Counted from the first letter of the stretch, positions 18,678 through 28,463 are shown. The stretch: 64,000 nt of DNA from DATCRE01 sp964235605 (GCA_964235605.1 CAXSCR010000016.1:1-64000); one strand, 5' to 3'. Numbers and translations are program-made. Notes: generated by a model not told the origin, from the letters alone.

Positions 18678-19829
18678 GTGGAGTCAAAAAAAATAGGAAT
18701 TGTTTGTTATCCAACCTTTGGTGGAAGTGGTGTTGTAGCTACCGAACTCGGCAAGGCACTCGCCAAAGAAGGACATAAAATTCATTTTATCACCTACTCA
18801 CAACCAACCCGATTAGACTTCTTAAATGAAAACTTATTTTATCATGAAGTTGATTTTAGATCTTACCCGCTATTTGAATACCCGCCCTATGAATTGGCTT
18901 TAGCTAGTAAAATGGTTAGTGTAGTAAAAAATGAAGGCCTAGACCTGCTTCATGTACATTACGCTATCCCACATGCTTCATCGGCCTATATGGCTAAACA
19001 GATTTTGAAAACACATGGCATTAGTATTCCTGTAATAACAACATTGCATGGTACGGATATAACGTTGGTGGGTAAAGATCCATCTTATGAACCTGTCGTT
19101 ACCTTTAGTATCAATGAGTCAGAAGGAGTAACGGCAGTATCGCATGATTTGAAGAAAGAGACTTTTGAACATTTTAAGATCACCAACGAAATTGAGGTAA
19201 TTCCTAATTTTATAGATCTTGAAAAATTTAAAAAACAAAAGAAAGACCATTTTAAAAAGGCTATCTGTCCTAATGATGAAGTCCTTGTAGTACACACCTC
19301 AAACTTTAGAAAAGTTAAACGCATTGGTGATGTGATACGCGTATTCGCGAACATTCAAAAGGAAATTCCTGCTAAACTTTTAATGATTGGAGATGGCCCT
19401 GAACGGTCAAAGGCTGAAAATCTTTGTCGTGAATTGGGTATTACAGACAATACCAGGTTCCTTGGGAAACTAGAAGCCGTTGAAGAAGTCTTATCTGTTG
19501 CCGATCTATTTTTGATGCCTTCAGAGAAAGAAAGTTTTGGTTTAGCTGCATTAGAAGCCATGGCGTGTGAGGTGCCTGTTATATCCACCAACACAGGAGG
19601 CCTACCTGAATTAAACGTTCAAGGTGTAACCGGTTTTTTAAGTAAGATTGGTGACGTTGAAGACATGACTAAAAGAAGCCTTTTTATATTAGACAAAAAG
19701 AATTTGCCAACATTTAAGGCAAAAGCATTAGCCCGGGCAAAAGAATTTGACATAACGCGTATCCTTCCGTTGTACGAAGCGTATTATGAAAGAATTATTC
19801 AAAAGACGAAGGTTAAAGCGCTTGTATAA
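18678..19829 (+). CDS. bshA: N-acetyl-alpha-D-glucosaminyl L-malate synthase BshA
   Basis: A 383-residue GT4 glycosyltransferase that joins UDP-GlcNAc to L-malate, the first step of bacillithiol synthesis. The opening KIGIVCYPTFGGSGVVATELG and FRSYPLFEYPPYELALASKM are diagnostic for BshA within GT4. Later blocks HVHYAIPHA, TLHGTDITLVG and FLMPSEKESFGLAALEAMA complete the fold. The start is GTG at 18678, and no nearby ATG fits the alignment. The organism therefore probably uses bacillithiol as a low-molecular-weight thiol, as is usual in this phylum. bshB and bshC are not in the window. Confidence 0.93.
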   Translation: MESKKIGIVCYPTFGGSGVVATELGKALAKEGHKIHFITYSQPTRLDFLNENLFYHEVDFRSYPLFEYPPYELALASKMVSVVKNEGLDLLHVHYAIPHASSAYMAKQILKTHGISIPVITTLHGTDITLVGKDPSYEPVVTFSINESEGVTAVSHDLKKETFEHFKITNEIEVIPNFIDLEKFKKQKKDHFKKAICPNDEVLVVHTSNFRKVKRIGDVIRVFANIQKEIPAKLLMIGDGPERSKAENLCRELGITDNTRFLGKLEAVEEVLSVADLFLMPSEKESFGLAALEAMACEVPVISTNTGGLPELNVQGVTGFLSKIGDVEDMTKRSLFILDKKNLPTFKAKALARAKEFDITRILPLYEAYYERIIQKTKVKALV

Positions 19830-20151
19830 AATGACCAGAAATAAAATCGGTCATCTTACTCATCCATTAAGTTCTAGATATTTATAGTTCTCTTTTGTTT
19901 GATTTAATACGTTGGGCTAAGTGTGAAATGAGCATGAAAACATTCCCATAGCCGCTGCAACCAACATGGTAAAACCAGTTCATAGTTTTTCATAACAAAA
20001 TCGTTTTGATATAATACGGTAAACGGCATACAGTTAACAAGATTGTTGCTGATGCGTTCTGCCTGGTTCGTAAACTTTTTAGAAATTAAATTTTGAAGCC
20101 GAAACAGAATTACCAATTTAATGGTTAATTGATAAGACTTTATAGGATATC
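19830..20151. other. Intergenic stretch without a convincing gene
   Basis: About 320 bp. Just after bshA there is a small hairpin (ATGACC at 19829-19834 with GGTCAT further on) that may end the transcript. A 70-codon minus-strand frame at 19904-20116 is open but has no recognisable family, signal peptide or promoter and is not called as a gene. Confidence 0.5.
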
Positions 20152-21249
20152 ATGCTCGGACATCGCTTTAGTAAATATACACCACCCCCTGAGAAAGGAA
20201 AATCTGATTTTGAAAAACTTCTTAAGGTTTTCATGCAGTTGCTTTTAATCACATCAGGCAACGTTGCTGAAGCACTTCAGTGGCTTACTGAGGTAGACAG
20301 ACAGCATGGACTCACCAACGCGAATTATGGTATGGGTGATTTCATTGAAGACCTTAAACGCAACGGATACATCACAGAAGAAGGACCAAAAGGTGAATTT
20401 AAACTGAATGCGAAAAGTGAACAAAATCTACGTCAATCAGCATTAGAAGAAATCTTTGGGAAACTGAAGAAAAGTAAATCTGGCGATCATAATACCTTTC
20501 ATAGCGGGCAAGGTGATGAACAGACTACCGAGAAACGTGATTATCAATTCGGTGATACACTCGAACAAATATCAGTAACAGATTCTTTACGGAACGCGCA
20601 GATCAATCATGGATTAGATAATTTCTTCATGACAGAAGATGATCTAGAAGTGATGGAAAGTGAATTTAAAACACAGACCTCCACGGTGTTGATGATTGAT
20701 ATTTCACATTCGATGATTCTCTATGGCGAGGATAGAATTACGCCTGCTAAAAAAGTTGCCATGGCTTTAGCCGAATTAATCACAAGAAAATATCCGAAAG
20801 ACACGTTAGATATTCTTGTATTTGGAGATGACGCCTGGCAAATAGAAATTAAAGATCTTCCCTATCTTCAGGTTGGTCCTTATCATACCAATACGGTGGC
20901 TGGCCTTGAGCTGGCTATGGATATTCTCAGACGAAGAAAGAATAGCAACAAACAAGTTTTCATGATCACCGATGGCAAGCCCACGTGCATCAAGCAAGGA
21001 ATAAAATATTATAAGAATGCTTTCGGGCTCGACCCAAAAATCCTGAATAAAACATTGACCCTAGCAAGTCAACTACGAAAGTTAAAAATACCCGTTACCA
21101 CTTTCATGATTGCCACAGACCCGTACTTGAAATCATTTGTACGCGACTTTACGAAAGCAAACAATGGAAATGCCTACTACAGCAGTTTACAAGGTTTAGG
21201 TAATCTTGTCTTTGAAGACTTTAAAAAGAACAGAAGAAAAAATTTATAA
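20152..21249 (+). CDS. VWA-domain protein partnered with a MoxR-like ATPase
   Basis: A 365-residue soluble protein. The N-terminal helical part (about 1-150) contains a block starting MLGHRFSKYTPPPEKGKSDF. The C-terminal von Willebrand A domain has the metal-ion (MIDAS) signature DISHS near residue 186 plus later MIAT and VFGDDAW segments. It is followed after 39 bp by an AAA ATPase of the Mg-chelatase/MoxR type. Such pairs act as ATP-driven remodelling or metal-insertion machines, with the VWA protein as substrate adaptor. The target here is unknown. Confidence 0.8.
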   Translation: MLGHRFSKYTPPPEKGKSDFEKLLKVFMQLLLITSGNVAEALQWLTEVDRQHGLTNANYGMGDFIEDLKRNGYITEEGPKGEFKLNAKSEQNLRQSALEEIFGKLKKSKSGDHNTFHSGQGDEQTTEKRDYQFGDTLEQISVTDSLRNAQINHGLDNFFMTEDDLEVMESEFKTQTSTVLMIDISHSMILYGEDRITPAKKVAMALAELITRKYPKDTLDILVFGDDAWQIEIKDLPYLQVGPYHTNTVAGLELAMDILRRRKNSNKQVFMITDGKPTCIKQGIKYYKNAFGLDPKILNKTLTLASQLRKLKIPVTTFMIATDPYLKSFVRDFTKANNGNAYYSSLQGLGNLVFEDFKKNRRKNL

Positions 21250-21288
21250 GTCAATTACAATATTGATTGAACTACTTAAAAATAAATC

Positions 21289-22812
21289 ATGAAGGATCAC
21301 GCAAAGATTAGAACACTCGCGCAATTAAAAGAGGCTGGTTATAAATCAAAATCTGTAAAAGAAGAATTACGCGCTAATCTCATTCATAAGTTAAAAAACA
21401 AAGAATCTGTTTTTGCAGGTATCTGGGGCTACGAAGAAACCGTAATTCCTGATTTAGAGCGGGCTATTCTTGCGGGCCATGACGTAAATTTACTTGGCTT
21501 AAGAGGCCAAGCGAAAACAAGACTAGCGCGCTTAATGGTAAACCTTTTAGATGAATATATTCCTGCAATTGAAGGCTCTGAATTAAATGATGATCCTCTA
21601 AAACCGATCTCAAGATTTGGAATTGACAAAATAAAAGAATCTGGTGATGACACGCTCATTACCTGGATTCACCGTGATGATCGCTACACCGAAAAGCTCG
21701 CTACACCAGATGTGTCAATAGCAGATTTGATTGGTGATGTTGATCCGATTAAGGCAGCTACATTAAAACTTCCATACGCTGATGAGCGCGTTATCCACTT
21801 TGGGTTAATACCACGTTCTCATAGAGGCATCTTTGTTATTAATGAATTGCCCGATCTTCAAGCCAGAATTCAAGTTGCTTTGTTTAACATTTTGCAAGAA
21901 GGCGACATACAAATAAGAGGCTTCAAGATTAGGTTACCGCTAGATCTTCAATTTGTTTTCACTGCTAATCCTGAAGATTATACCAACCGAGGAAGCATCG
22001 TTACACCTTTGAAAGACAGAATCGATAGCCAGATAATTACACATTATCCTAAGACTTTAGGTATTGGAAAACGAATAACACAACAAGAAGCAAGATTAAA
22101 AGACGAGCAACGTAAATCCATTACCGTAGCAGAGATCGCGAAAGACTTGGTTGAACAAGTTGCATTCGAAGCAAGGAAAAGTGAGTATGTAGATGCAAAG
22201 AGTGGCGTATCTGCAAGACTTACAATTTCAGCCTACGAAAACTTAATTGCCGCTGCTGAACGTAGAAGCATTATCAACAGCGAAAAAAATGCATTCATCC
22301 GCATTTCAGATTTTATTGGTGTTGTTCCTGCCATAACTGGAAAAGTAGAATTGGTATATGAAGGAGAACAAGAAGGTCCGGGTATTGTTGCCCAGAATTT
22401 AATAGGCAAAGCCATACGCACACAATTTGTTAACTACTTTCCTGATCCGGATAAGTTTAGAAAGCAAAAAGAAAAAAGTCCATACAAGAAAATTTCAAAC
22501 TGGTTTGGTGAAGGCAATACCATTGATTTGCTGCACGACCTGACCCAACACGAGTTTGAGAAAATAATTAGAAATGTTCCAGGACTAGCTGATCTTGTTA
22601 ATGAATTCCATAAAGGGCAAGATCAAGCTTCTAAATTATTTTTAATGGAATTTGCGCTCCATGGTTTAGCTGAATATAGTTTAATAAGTAAACATAATCT
22701 TACTGCTGGTCTTCAGTTCAAAGACCTATTAAGCAGCATGTTCACGATACCACGACCTGGTGGCATTGAAGATGAAGACGATGATGAAGCGACAGGTGGA
22801 CGCTTTAAATAA
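21289..22812 (+). CDS. MoxR/Mg-chelatase-like AAA ATPase
   Basis: A 507-residue AAA+ protein related to the BchI subunit of magnesium chelatase. The Walker A segment is LLGLRGQAKTRLA (Ala where the usual P-loop has Gly before Lys). The Walker B segment is FVINELPDLQARIQ (Asn where Asp is usual), followed by TANPEDYTNRGSIVTPLKDR, a sensor-1/arginine-finger region. From memory these two substitutions are typical of this subfamily and need not mean loss of activity. The C-terminus is strongly acidic (EDEDDDEATGG). It probably forms a ring that works with the VWA protein encoded just upstream. Confidence 0.8.
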   Translation: MKDHAKIRTLAQLKEAGYKSKSVKEELRANLIHKLKNKESVFAGIWGYEETVIPDLERAILAGHDVNLLGLRGQAKTRLARLMVNLLDEYIPAIEGSELNDDPLKPISRFGIDKIKESGDDTLITWIHRDDRYTEKLATPDVSIADLIGDVDPIKAATLKLPYADERVIHFGLIPRSHRGIFVINELPDLQARIQVALFNILQEGDIQIRGFKIRLPLDLQFVFTANPEDYTNRGSIVTPLKDRIDSQIITHYPKTLGIGKRITQQEARLKDEQRKSITVAEIAKDLVEQVAFEARKSEYVDAKSGVSARLTISAYENLIAAAERRSIINSEKNAFIRISDFIGVVPAITGKVELVYEGEQEGPGIVAQNLIGKAIRTQFVNYFPDPDKFRKQKEKSPYKKISNWFGEGNTIDLLHDLTQHEFEKIIRNVPGLADLVNEFHKGQDQASKLFLMEFALHGLAEYSLISKHNLTAGLQFKDLLSSMFTIPRPGGIEDEDDDEATGGRFK

Positions 22813-22874
22813 AGTTAATGCATAATACCAGCAACAATTAAATTTTTTCTGTTCTTTATTCACGTACAGGGATT

Positions 22875-23585
22875 ATGAGCAACTTTTATGAGTCTGTTCC
22901 TTATAACGCGCAACAAGTTCAAGAATTAAAAAAACTTGTTTCTAAAGGTGAGGGTAAGTTCCTGGAGTTTAAAAGAAAGGCTTCACACCCAGAGAAGATT
23001 ATGCGAGAAATGATTGCATTTGCCAACAGCGCTGGCGGAATTCTTCTTGTTGGCATTGGTGATGATGGAAGCATACCTGGATTAAAATATCCTGAAGATG
23101 ATTCTCATGTAATCCACAAGGCGTTAAAACTTTGTAGGCCGCAAATTGAAGTGATAGAGACTTTCATCCCCTTAGAAGATTCAAGAATCGTCATCCAATA
23201 CGAAATTCCAGAAAGTAAAAAGAAACCACACGCATTAATTTCAACTGATCTTACGAAAGAAACTTTTATACGCGTTGATGATAAAAGCATTAAAGCCAGT
23301 AGGGAGATGCGTGAGATTATTCAACGCGAGCAACGCAAGAGAGATATTCGATTTCATTACGGAGAACATGAAACCATGCTCATGAAATACCTGGATGAAA
23401 AACCTTCCATAACCTTAAAGGAGTTTGTCGAACTGAGCAAACTGAAAAAATTTTATGCGTCTAGAAAATTAATTCTTTTGGTACTTGCAGATGTGTTGAA
23501 AGTTTCACCCCATGAGAAAGGAGATTTATATTCGTTAGCCTTTAGTACAGTAGAAGCTAAGCGCAGAGGCGCTAAGCTATTTTAA
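22875..23585 (+). CDS. AlbA_2 (Schlafen-type) domain putative DNA-binding protein
   Basis: A 236-residue protein whose N-terminal two thirds is an AlbA_2 domain: GEGKFLEFKRKASHPEKI, then MIAFANSAGGILLVGIGDDG and IVIQYEIPESKKKPH. The C-terminal 75 residues look like a winged helix (MLMKYLDEKPSITLKEFVEL). The family is usually annotated as a transcriptional regulator or ATP-binding protein, but few members are characterised. It sits about 60 bp after the AAA gene on the same strand and could be co-transcribed with the VWA-AAA pair. Confidence 0.75.
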   Translation: MSNFYESVPYNAQQVQELKKLVSKGEGKFLEFKRKASHPEKIMREMIAFANSAGGILLVGIGDDGSIPGLKYPEDDSHVIHKALKLCRPQIEVIETFIPLEDSRIVIQYEIPESKKKPHALISTDLTKETFIRVDDKSIKASREMREIIQREQRKRDIRFHYGEHETMLMKYLDEKPSITLKEFVELSKLKKFYASRKLILLVLADVLKVSPHEKGDLYSLAFSTVEAKRRGAKLF

Positions 23586-23760
23586 GTTTTTCTTAATAAA
23601 GGCACATCAAAATAATCACATTTATCTGTTAGAAGTTACAAGCGCATAGGCCACAACTTGTTCCAACTTGTCTTTACAATACCAAAATATTATTGTAGTA
23701 TCGTATTAGGCTTGCGTAGCGTTTGGCTACATTACACTAAACCAAGTTCGTTCGTCCACT

Positions 23761-25104
23761 ATGGCAAAAAGCGCAAAGGATAAAAAGATTTTTGTATTAG
23801 ACACCTCTGTTATCATCTATGAACACAACTCCATTCTTAACTTTGCCGAACACGACATTGGCATACCCATAACAGTACTAGAGGAACTTGATAATTTTAA
23901 AAAAGGAAACGACACCAAAAATTTTGAAGCCCGGGAATTTATCAGATTAATTGATAAACTAGCTAAAGATCAATTGCTTCACCAATGGAATCCACTTAAT
24001 GGAAAGAGCAAAGGAAACTTTAAAGTATTAATGGAGACTAGTGGTACTGGTTCTCTTGATGCTAATAAAGTATTTGGTGAAGACAAGTCAGACCATCGCA
24101 TTTTAAACTCCGCCTTGCATTTACAAAAACAGGAAAAAGGCAGAAAGATAATTTTAGTTTCAAAAGACATAAACCTCCGACTAAAGGCAAAGTCATTGGG
24201 TCTTCAAGCTGAAGATTATACAACGGGGAAAGTGCAAAACATTTCTTCTCTTTATAATGGCAAAACAGTTATTGAAGATGTTGATGCTTCTATGATCAAC
24301 CTCTTATATGAGAAAGGCTACTGCCCGCCTGAAGAGGTCTTGGGTAAAATAAAGCCCATAAAAAATCACTATTACATTCTTAAGAGTGGTAAGAAATCAG
24401 TGCTTGCATTCTTTAACTCTGCGAATGGCATGGTAGAGCAGGTAGAGAAGCGGTCAGTCTATGGAATTAAGCCGCGCAACGCAGAGCAAACTTTTGCCAT
24501 GCATGCTGTAACGAAACCAGAAATTAAATTAGTGACAATGCAAGGTGTTGCAGGCACAGGCAAAACACTTCTTGCGCTCGCAGCAGCTCTTGAACAAAAG
24601 CGCGACTTTAAACAAGTCTACCTTGCGCGCCCCATTGTACCACTTAGCAATAAAGACATTGGCTATTTACCAGGCGATATAAAATCAAAACTGAATCCTT
24701 ACATGGAACCCTTATGGGACAATCTGAAATTCATACAAAATCAATACAATGAATCAGATAAGGAATACGCAAAAATAACTGAGATGGTGGCTAATGAAAA
24801 ATTAGTGATTACACCCCTCGCTTACATAAGAGGAAGGAGCTTGTCTAACATCTGCTTTATTGTAGACGAAGCACAAAACCTCACACCGCATGAAGTAAAA
24901 ACTATCATTACCCGAGCAGGCGAGAATACGAAGATTATTTTTACAGGTGATATACATCAAATAGACACACCTTATTTGGATTCACAAAGTAATGGCTTGT
25001 CATATCTTATCGATAGTATTAAAGATCATGAATTGTATGCGCACATTACGTTAGAAAAGGGAGAGCGTTCAGAGCTGGCTAACCTGGCGAACGAGCTCTT
25101 ATAA
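23761..25104 (+). CDS. PIN-PhoH family ATPase/ribonuclease
   Basis: A 447-residue two-domain protein. The N-terminal PIN domain (about 8-140) has VLDTSVIIYE with the first catalytic Asp, a conserved ELDNFKKG and a later DHRILNSAL Asp. The C-terminal PhoH ATPase (about 235-445) has Walker A GVAGTGKT, Walker B FIVDEAQN, and TGDIHQIDTPYLD. PhoH2/YlaK-type fusions have reported RNA helicase and RNase activity. A promoter was not clearly identified in the 175-bp upstream region. Confidence 0.9.
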   Translation: MAKSAKDKKIFVLDTSVIIYEHNSILNFAEHDIGIPITVLEELDNFKKGNDTKNFEAREFIRLIDKLAKDQLLHQWNPLNGKSKGNFKVLMETSGTGSLDANKVFGEDKSDHRILNSALHLQKQEKGRKIILVSKDINLRLKAKSLGLQAEDYTTGKVQNISSLYNGKTVIEDVDASMINLLYEKGYCPPEEVLGKIKPIKNHYYILKSGKKSVLAFFNSANGMVEQVEKRSVYGIKPRNAEQTFAMHAVTKPEIKLVTMQGVAGTGKTLLALAAALEQKRDFKQVYLARPIVPLSNKDIGYLPGDIKSKLNPYMEPLWDNLKFIQNQYNESDKEYAKITEMVANEKLVITPLAYIRGRSLSNICFIVDEAQNLTPHEVKTIITRAGENTKIIFTGDIHQIDTPYLDSQSNGLSYLIDSIKDHELYAHITLEKGERSELANLANELL

Positions 25105-25232
25105 TTCTGATATCATTTAGTGTGATATTCCCAAAAAAAGACTTTTGAAAATGACTAAGTAAGCTTTAGTCTGAATTTAAAGTCATTTAGCAGTTGGCCC
25201 TAAACTGGCTAAGTATTGGGAAATCTTACAAT

Positions 25233-25487
25233 ATGATGCAGAAGCTATTTTTCAATTACCTTTCTATAACTACACAAATAAGTTATTTAAAGAAAAAAGG
25301 TATTGTCTTAGGAACGCGTATCAAAGATGAGCGTAAGATTTACATTTATATGCTACCCGATGTCTTTGTTGAGGTAATGTATAAGAATGACAATGTAGAA
25401 GAAGCACCCGAAGCACTTAGCACCGTGAAGGGATTTAGAAACTTGAATACCTATTTGGAGAAACAATTTAAGACCACTTATCACTAA
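25233..25487 (+). CDS. Small uncharacterised protein, about 84 aa
   Basis: I do not recognise the family. The frame is open from a TTG at 25194, but ATG 25233 is the more natural start. The sequence has a compact fold-like pattern (ITTQISYLKKKGIVLGTR, KIYIYMLPDVFVEVMYKND, GFRNLNTYLEKQFK) reminiscent of small conserved Cytophagales proteins. Coding is supported by codon pattern and by a terminator that overlaps the stop region. Function unknown. Confidence 0.6.
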   Translation: MMQKLFFNYLSITTQISYLKKKGIVLGTRIKDERKIYIYMLPDVFVEVMYKNDNVEEAPEALSTVKGFRNLNTYLEKQFKTTYH

Positions 25488-25502
25488 AGTTTAAGTGGTC
25501 TT
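25470..25502. terminator. Hairpin overlapping the end of the 84-aa gene
   Basis: A 10-bp perfect inverted repeat (25470-25479 with 25493-25502), followed by AT-rich sequence. The left arm encodes the last residues of the small protein. It may also act for the convergent sucD gene. Confidence 0.6.
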
Positions 25503-25522
25503 AATATTTAATACAGATAAGT

Positions 25523-26401
25523 TTATTTTTTTGCTAATACCTTAACCATTGTCTCACCTATCTCTGCTGGCGATTCTACCACATGAATACCGCAGTCACG
25601 CATAATTCTCATTTTAGCAGCTGCCGTATCATCAGCGCCACCAATAATAGCTCCAGCATGGCCCATTCTTCTGCCCGCCGGCGCAGTTTGACCCGCTATA
25701 AATCCGACCACAGGTTTTTTATTTCCATTTTCCTTTATCCAATTTGCTGCCAACGCTTCATAATTTCCGCCAATCTCACCAATCATAACAATCGCTTCCG
25801 TATCCGGATCGTTCATTAATAATTCAACGGCTTCCTTAGTGGGTGTACCGATGATGGGATCGCCCCCAATTCCGATGGCTGTTGAGATGCCTAAACCTGC
25901 CTTCACTATTTGATCTGCAGCCTCGTAAGTTAATGTGCCCGATTTTGACACAATGCCAATCTTACCCTTCTTAAACACAAAGCCAGGCATAATACCGACT
26001 TTCGCTTCTCCAGGCGTAATAACACCCGGGCAATTAGGGCCTATCAATGTTAGGTCTTTGCCTTGAATATAATTCTTGGCTATCATCATATCCTTTACAG
26101 GAATTCCTTCTGTAATTGTAATTATAACCTTAATTCCAGCATCTGCAGATTCCATAATAGCGTCAGCAGCAAAAGCTGGTGGAACAAAAATGATTGATAC
26201 ATCTGCACCGGTCTTATCCACAGCTTCTTTCACGGTATTGAAAACAGGTCTTCCTAAATGTTCTGAACCTCCCTTACCGGGCGTAACGCCACCAACTACG
26301 TTGGTTCCATACTCTATCATTTGTCCGGCGTGGAACGTGCCTTCAGAACCCGTAAAGCCTTGTACTATAACACGTGAATTTTTATTAACTAATACGCTCA
26401 T
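25523..26401 (-). CDS. sucD: Succinate-CoA ligase subunit alpha
   Basis: A 292-residue TCA-cycle enzyme subunit that, with SucC, interconverts succinyl-CoA and succinate with nucleotide triphosphate formation. It opens with SVLVNKNSRVIVQGFTGSEG (CoA-binding Rossmann domain). The active-site histidine that becomes phosphorylated lies in GHAGAIIGG near residue 250. Length and motifs are complete. sucC is not adjacent. A clear promoter lies about 20 nt upstream of the ATG. Confidence 0.96.
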   Translation of the reverse strand: MSVLVNKNSRVIVQGFTGSEGTFHAGQMIEYGTNVVGGVTPGKGGSEHLGRPVFNTVKEAVDKTGADVSIIFVPPAFAADAIMESADAGIKVIITITEGIPVKDMMIAKNYIQGKDLTLIGPNCPGVITPGEAKVGIMPGFVFKKGKIGIVSKSGTLTYEAADQIVKAGLGISTAIGIGGDPIIGTPTKEAVELLMNDPDTEAIVMIGEIGGNYEALAANWIKENGNKKPVVGFIAGQTAPAGRRMGHAGAIIGGADDTAAAKMRIMRDCGIHVVESPAEIGETMVKVLAKK

Positions 26402-26423
26402 GGATGTGATTTTAAGATCCTCA

Positions 26424-26454
26424 CAAAAATAGAATAATAAACTTTCTGACCAAA
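26424..26454 (-). promoter_or_regulatory. Bacteroidota-type promoter of sucD
   Basis: On the minus strand TTTG (26451-26454), 19 bp, then TATTTTTG (26424-26431). Both boxes and the spacing match the phylum consensus. The expected start of transcription is near 26418. Confidence 0.7.
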
Positions 26455-26495
26455 CGATTAATGTAGGTCCACTTCCTATGCAAGAGCAACTAATG

Positions 26496-26527
26496 AAAAA
26501 AGCTGCTCCTTTTTAGAGAGAGCTTTT
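26496..26527 (-). terminator. Terminator of second FecR/TPR-like gene
   Basis: Reading the minus strand, AAAAGCT then CTC pair with GGAG and AGCTTTTTT, ending in a T run. It lies just after the stop at 26546. Confidence 0.5.
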
Positions 26528-26545
26528 CATATTTTTGCGGATTAG

Positions 26546-27451
26546 TTATTTAATTGGCGGTTCAATTATAGCATTCCGGATTAAAAAATCATTAAAGGAC
26601 TCTTTAAACCAGGGAACTTCAGGCGCTAACTTAATCGCTTCTTGATACGACGTAATGGCGTCTATGAATAAACCATTTTTCTCATAAAACCCAGCAAGTA
26701 CATATTTACTCATTGCGCTTTTGTCAGCCACCTGGTCTTTTATTTCATCGTATAGGGTTTTAATCCGGTCTTTATCTGCACGGGAAAGTTTCTTTAGTGT
26801 ATACTCCACAGACTTGTTGTTTTGGGGATCAACTTTGGAGAATACTTTTACCAAGATATTATCTTCATGTAAAAAATTATTGTCACCAAGATCAATAACT
26901 ACATTGTTATCTTTTGTTTCAATCCTATTCAATTCTTCACCGAACATGCTACTGAATGTTACAATATAAGGTGCCGGTACCTTAGCTGTATCCCAATTTA
27001 TGATGACGTTATTGTTGAATACAATTGCTACTTCCGCCTTAGGAAGATATACTTTCACATTCTCAATACCTCTATGAACAGCTCCGGTTGCCGAAAGATT
27101 ATTTTTTTTCTGCGTGTTTGAGCTTAATATAAAGTCTGTGTATTTATTTAATACACTGGAGCCACCACTGACTTTGCCCGCCAGGTCAACAACCCTATAC
27201 TTACCCGCTTGCTTTAACTCTAGCGGCTTACCACTTACATGTATTAAGCCTACATATGCGTTTTCAGCTAATCTCAATTCATCAGCAGACTTAAGGCTTG
27301 AACCCGTTTTTATTAACTGCCAGACCTCGCCGGACTTTACCTCATTTTTACCTTTATTAACTAACACTTTGAAAGGGTAGTTTTCTTGTGCCCATGCAGA
27401 GAATGCAAAAGCGATAAGAAGAGCGGTAGATATCAATATCTTGTTTTTCAT
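26546..27451 (-). CDS. Secreted FecR-like/TPR-like protein, copy 2
   Basis: A 301-residue exported protein with a signal peptide (about 1-21, FAFSAWAQ). Residues about 25-100 resemble the FecR beta-strand domain: VLVNKGKNEVKSGEVW, LKTADEL-like and ADELRLAENAYVGLIHVSG. A middle beta-rich segment (about 130-200) follows. The C-terminus is a helical repeat region resembling TPR (KYVLAGFYEKNGLFIDAITSY). It is a close paralogue of the gene just upstream on the same strand. It probably belongs with the CHASE2 protein encoded above it. Domain calls are by eye. Confidence 0.7.
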   Translation of the reverse strand: MKNKILISTALLIAFAFSAWAQENYPFKVLVNKGKNEVKSGEVWQLIKTGSSLKSADELRLAENAYVGLIHVSGKPLELKQAGKYRVVDLAGKVSGGSSVLNKYTDFILSSNTQKKNNLSATGAVHRGIENVKVYLPKAEVAIVFNNNVIINWDTAKVPAPYIVTFSSMFGEELNRIETKDNNVVIDLGDNNFLHEDNILVKVFSKVDPQNNKSVEYTLKKLSRADKDRIKTLYDEIKDQVADKSAMSKYVLAGFYEKNGLFIDAITSYQEAIKLAPEVPWFKESFNDFLIRNAIIEPPIK

Positions 27452-27521
27452 ACTTTTAAAATTTGGGCCTTGATAGCCTTATAAATTTAGAATAATAAGT
27501 GTCTTCTCCTATAGAAAATGC

Positions 27522-27542
27522 AAAAAGCCGCTTAATGCGGCT
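27522..27542 (-). terminator. Terminator between the two FecR/TPR-like paralogues
   Basis: On the minus strand AGCCGC, a 5-nt loop, GCGGCT, then TTTTTG-type T-rich sequence. It would end or attenuate the transcript from the CHASE2 gene before the second paralogue. Confidence 0.65.
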
Positions 27543-27563
27543 CTTTAATCTTTGTGTCTTAAT

Positions 27564-28463
27564 TTATGATCTCTTCATTCCGTGTCTTATTAGAAACTCC
27601 TCATATGCATCTTGATAGGAAATAACTTCTGGTGCTAGCGTAATAGCATCCTCATAAGCCGCAATGGCATCTATAAACAAATTGTTTTCTTCATAAAAGC
27701 CCGCCAAGATAAATTTGTTTAAAGCTGTATGATCTGAAACATCGCCCATGATTTCATTTAGCGATGCTTTAACATGCTCCGATTCAGTTGGTGTAAGTTT
27801 CTTAATAAGGTGTTGTTTAGATACCTGGTTAACATCGTTCTTAGCTTTCACTTCTACTAAAATTGCATTCTCTTTTACGAATTTAGGATCAGTTAAATCT
27901 AGTTGAAAGCTGGTTTCATTAATTTCCATTTTGGCCAATTCATCATCAAACATATTGCGCAGTGTAACAATGTATGGACCGGCAACTTTAGTACCGCTCC
28001 AATTGATTACCGCAATGCTATTATAGATGCCAGAGTGTTGATTCTCCGGAAGCAATAATTGAATAGCATAAGTCTCGCCTCTGTGCACGGCTCCCGTAGC
28101 ACTCAGCCTGTTCTTTTTAGCTTCAGCAGAGTTACTGCTAAGTATAAAATCAGTGTACTTGTTTAAGACACTAGAGCCCGTACCTACTTTAGCAGCTAGG
28201 TCAGCTACTTTGTAGCTCCCTGCTTGTTTTAATTCCATTGGTTTACCGGTAGCATGCACCAAACCGATGTAAGCATTATCTGCTAACTTTAATTCATCTT
28301 CTTTACGCAGTGTAGCGCCCGTTTTAAGCGGCAACCAGGTATTGCCTGATTTAACTTCATTGGCTCCTTTATTTGCTAATACCTTAAAGGCATAGTCCTG
28401 GGCAAAAGTTAGGAGACTAAATAAAAGAAGGCCTGCGGATAGGGTAATATTTTTGATTTTCAT
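27564..28463 (-). CDS. Secreted FecR-like/TPR-like protein, copy 1
   Basis: A 299-residue exported protein, paralogous along its whole length to copy 2: both share a KVLANKGANEVKSG-type opening, a GSSVLNKYTDFILSS block, a SATGAVHRG turn and a C-terminal FILAGFYEENNLFIDAI repeat. The signal peptide ends near LTFAQ. The gene starts 31 bp after the CHASE2 stop, so co-transcription is likely. The role is unknown; the FecR-like part suggests periplasmic binding or signalling. Confidence 0.7.
   Translation of the reverse strand: MKIKNITLSAGLLLFSLLTFAQDYAFKVLANKGANEVKSGNTWLPLKTGATLRKEDELKLADNAYIGLVHATGKPMELKQAGSYKVADLAAKVGTGSSVLNKYTDFILSSNSAEAKKNRLSATGAVHRGETYAIQLLLPENQHSGIYNSIAVINWSGTKVAGPYIVTLRNMFDDELAKMEINETSFQLDLTDPKFVKENAILVEVKAKNDVNQVSKQHLIKKLTPTESEHVKASLNEIMGDVSDHTALNKFILAGFYEENNLFIDAIAAYEDAITLAPEVISYQDAYEEFLIRHGMKRS

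Noticed and set aside
19904..20116. 70-codon minus-strand frame between bshA and the VWA gene
   Set aside because: No recognisable family, no promoter and unusual composition; it could be chance or a gene remnant.
21289..22812. AAA ATPase considered inactive because of altered Walker A and B
   Set aside because: As far as I recall both substitutions are typical of this subfamily, so they do not by themselves indicate loss.
20152..23585. VWA-AAA-AlbA_2 genes considered as a defence system
   Set aside because: The pair looks like an ordinary MoxR/VWA module in a housekeeping setting, with no nuclease or toxin partner and no signs of transfer.
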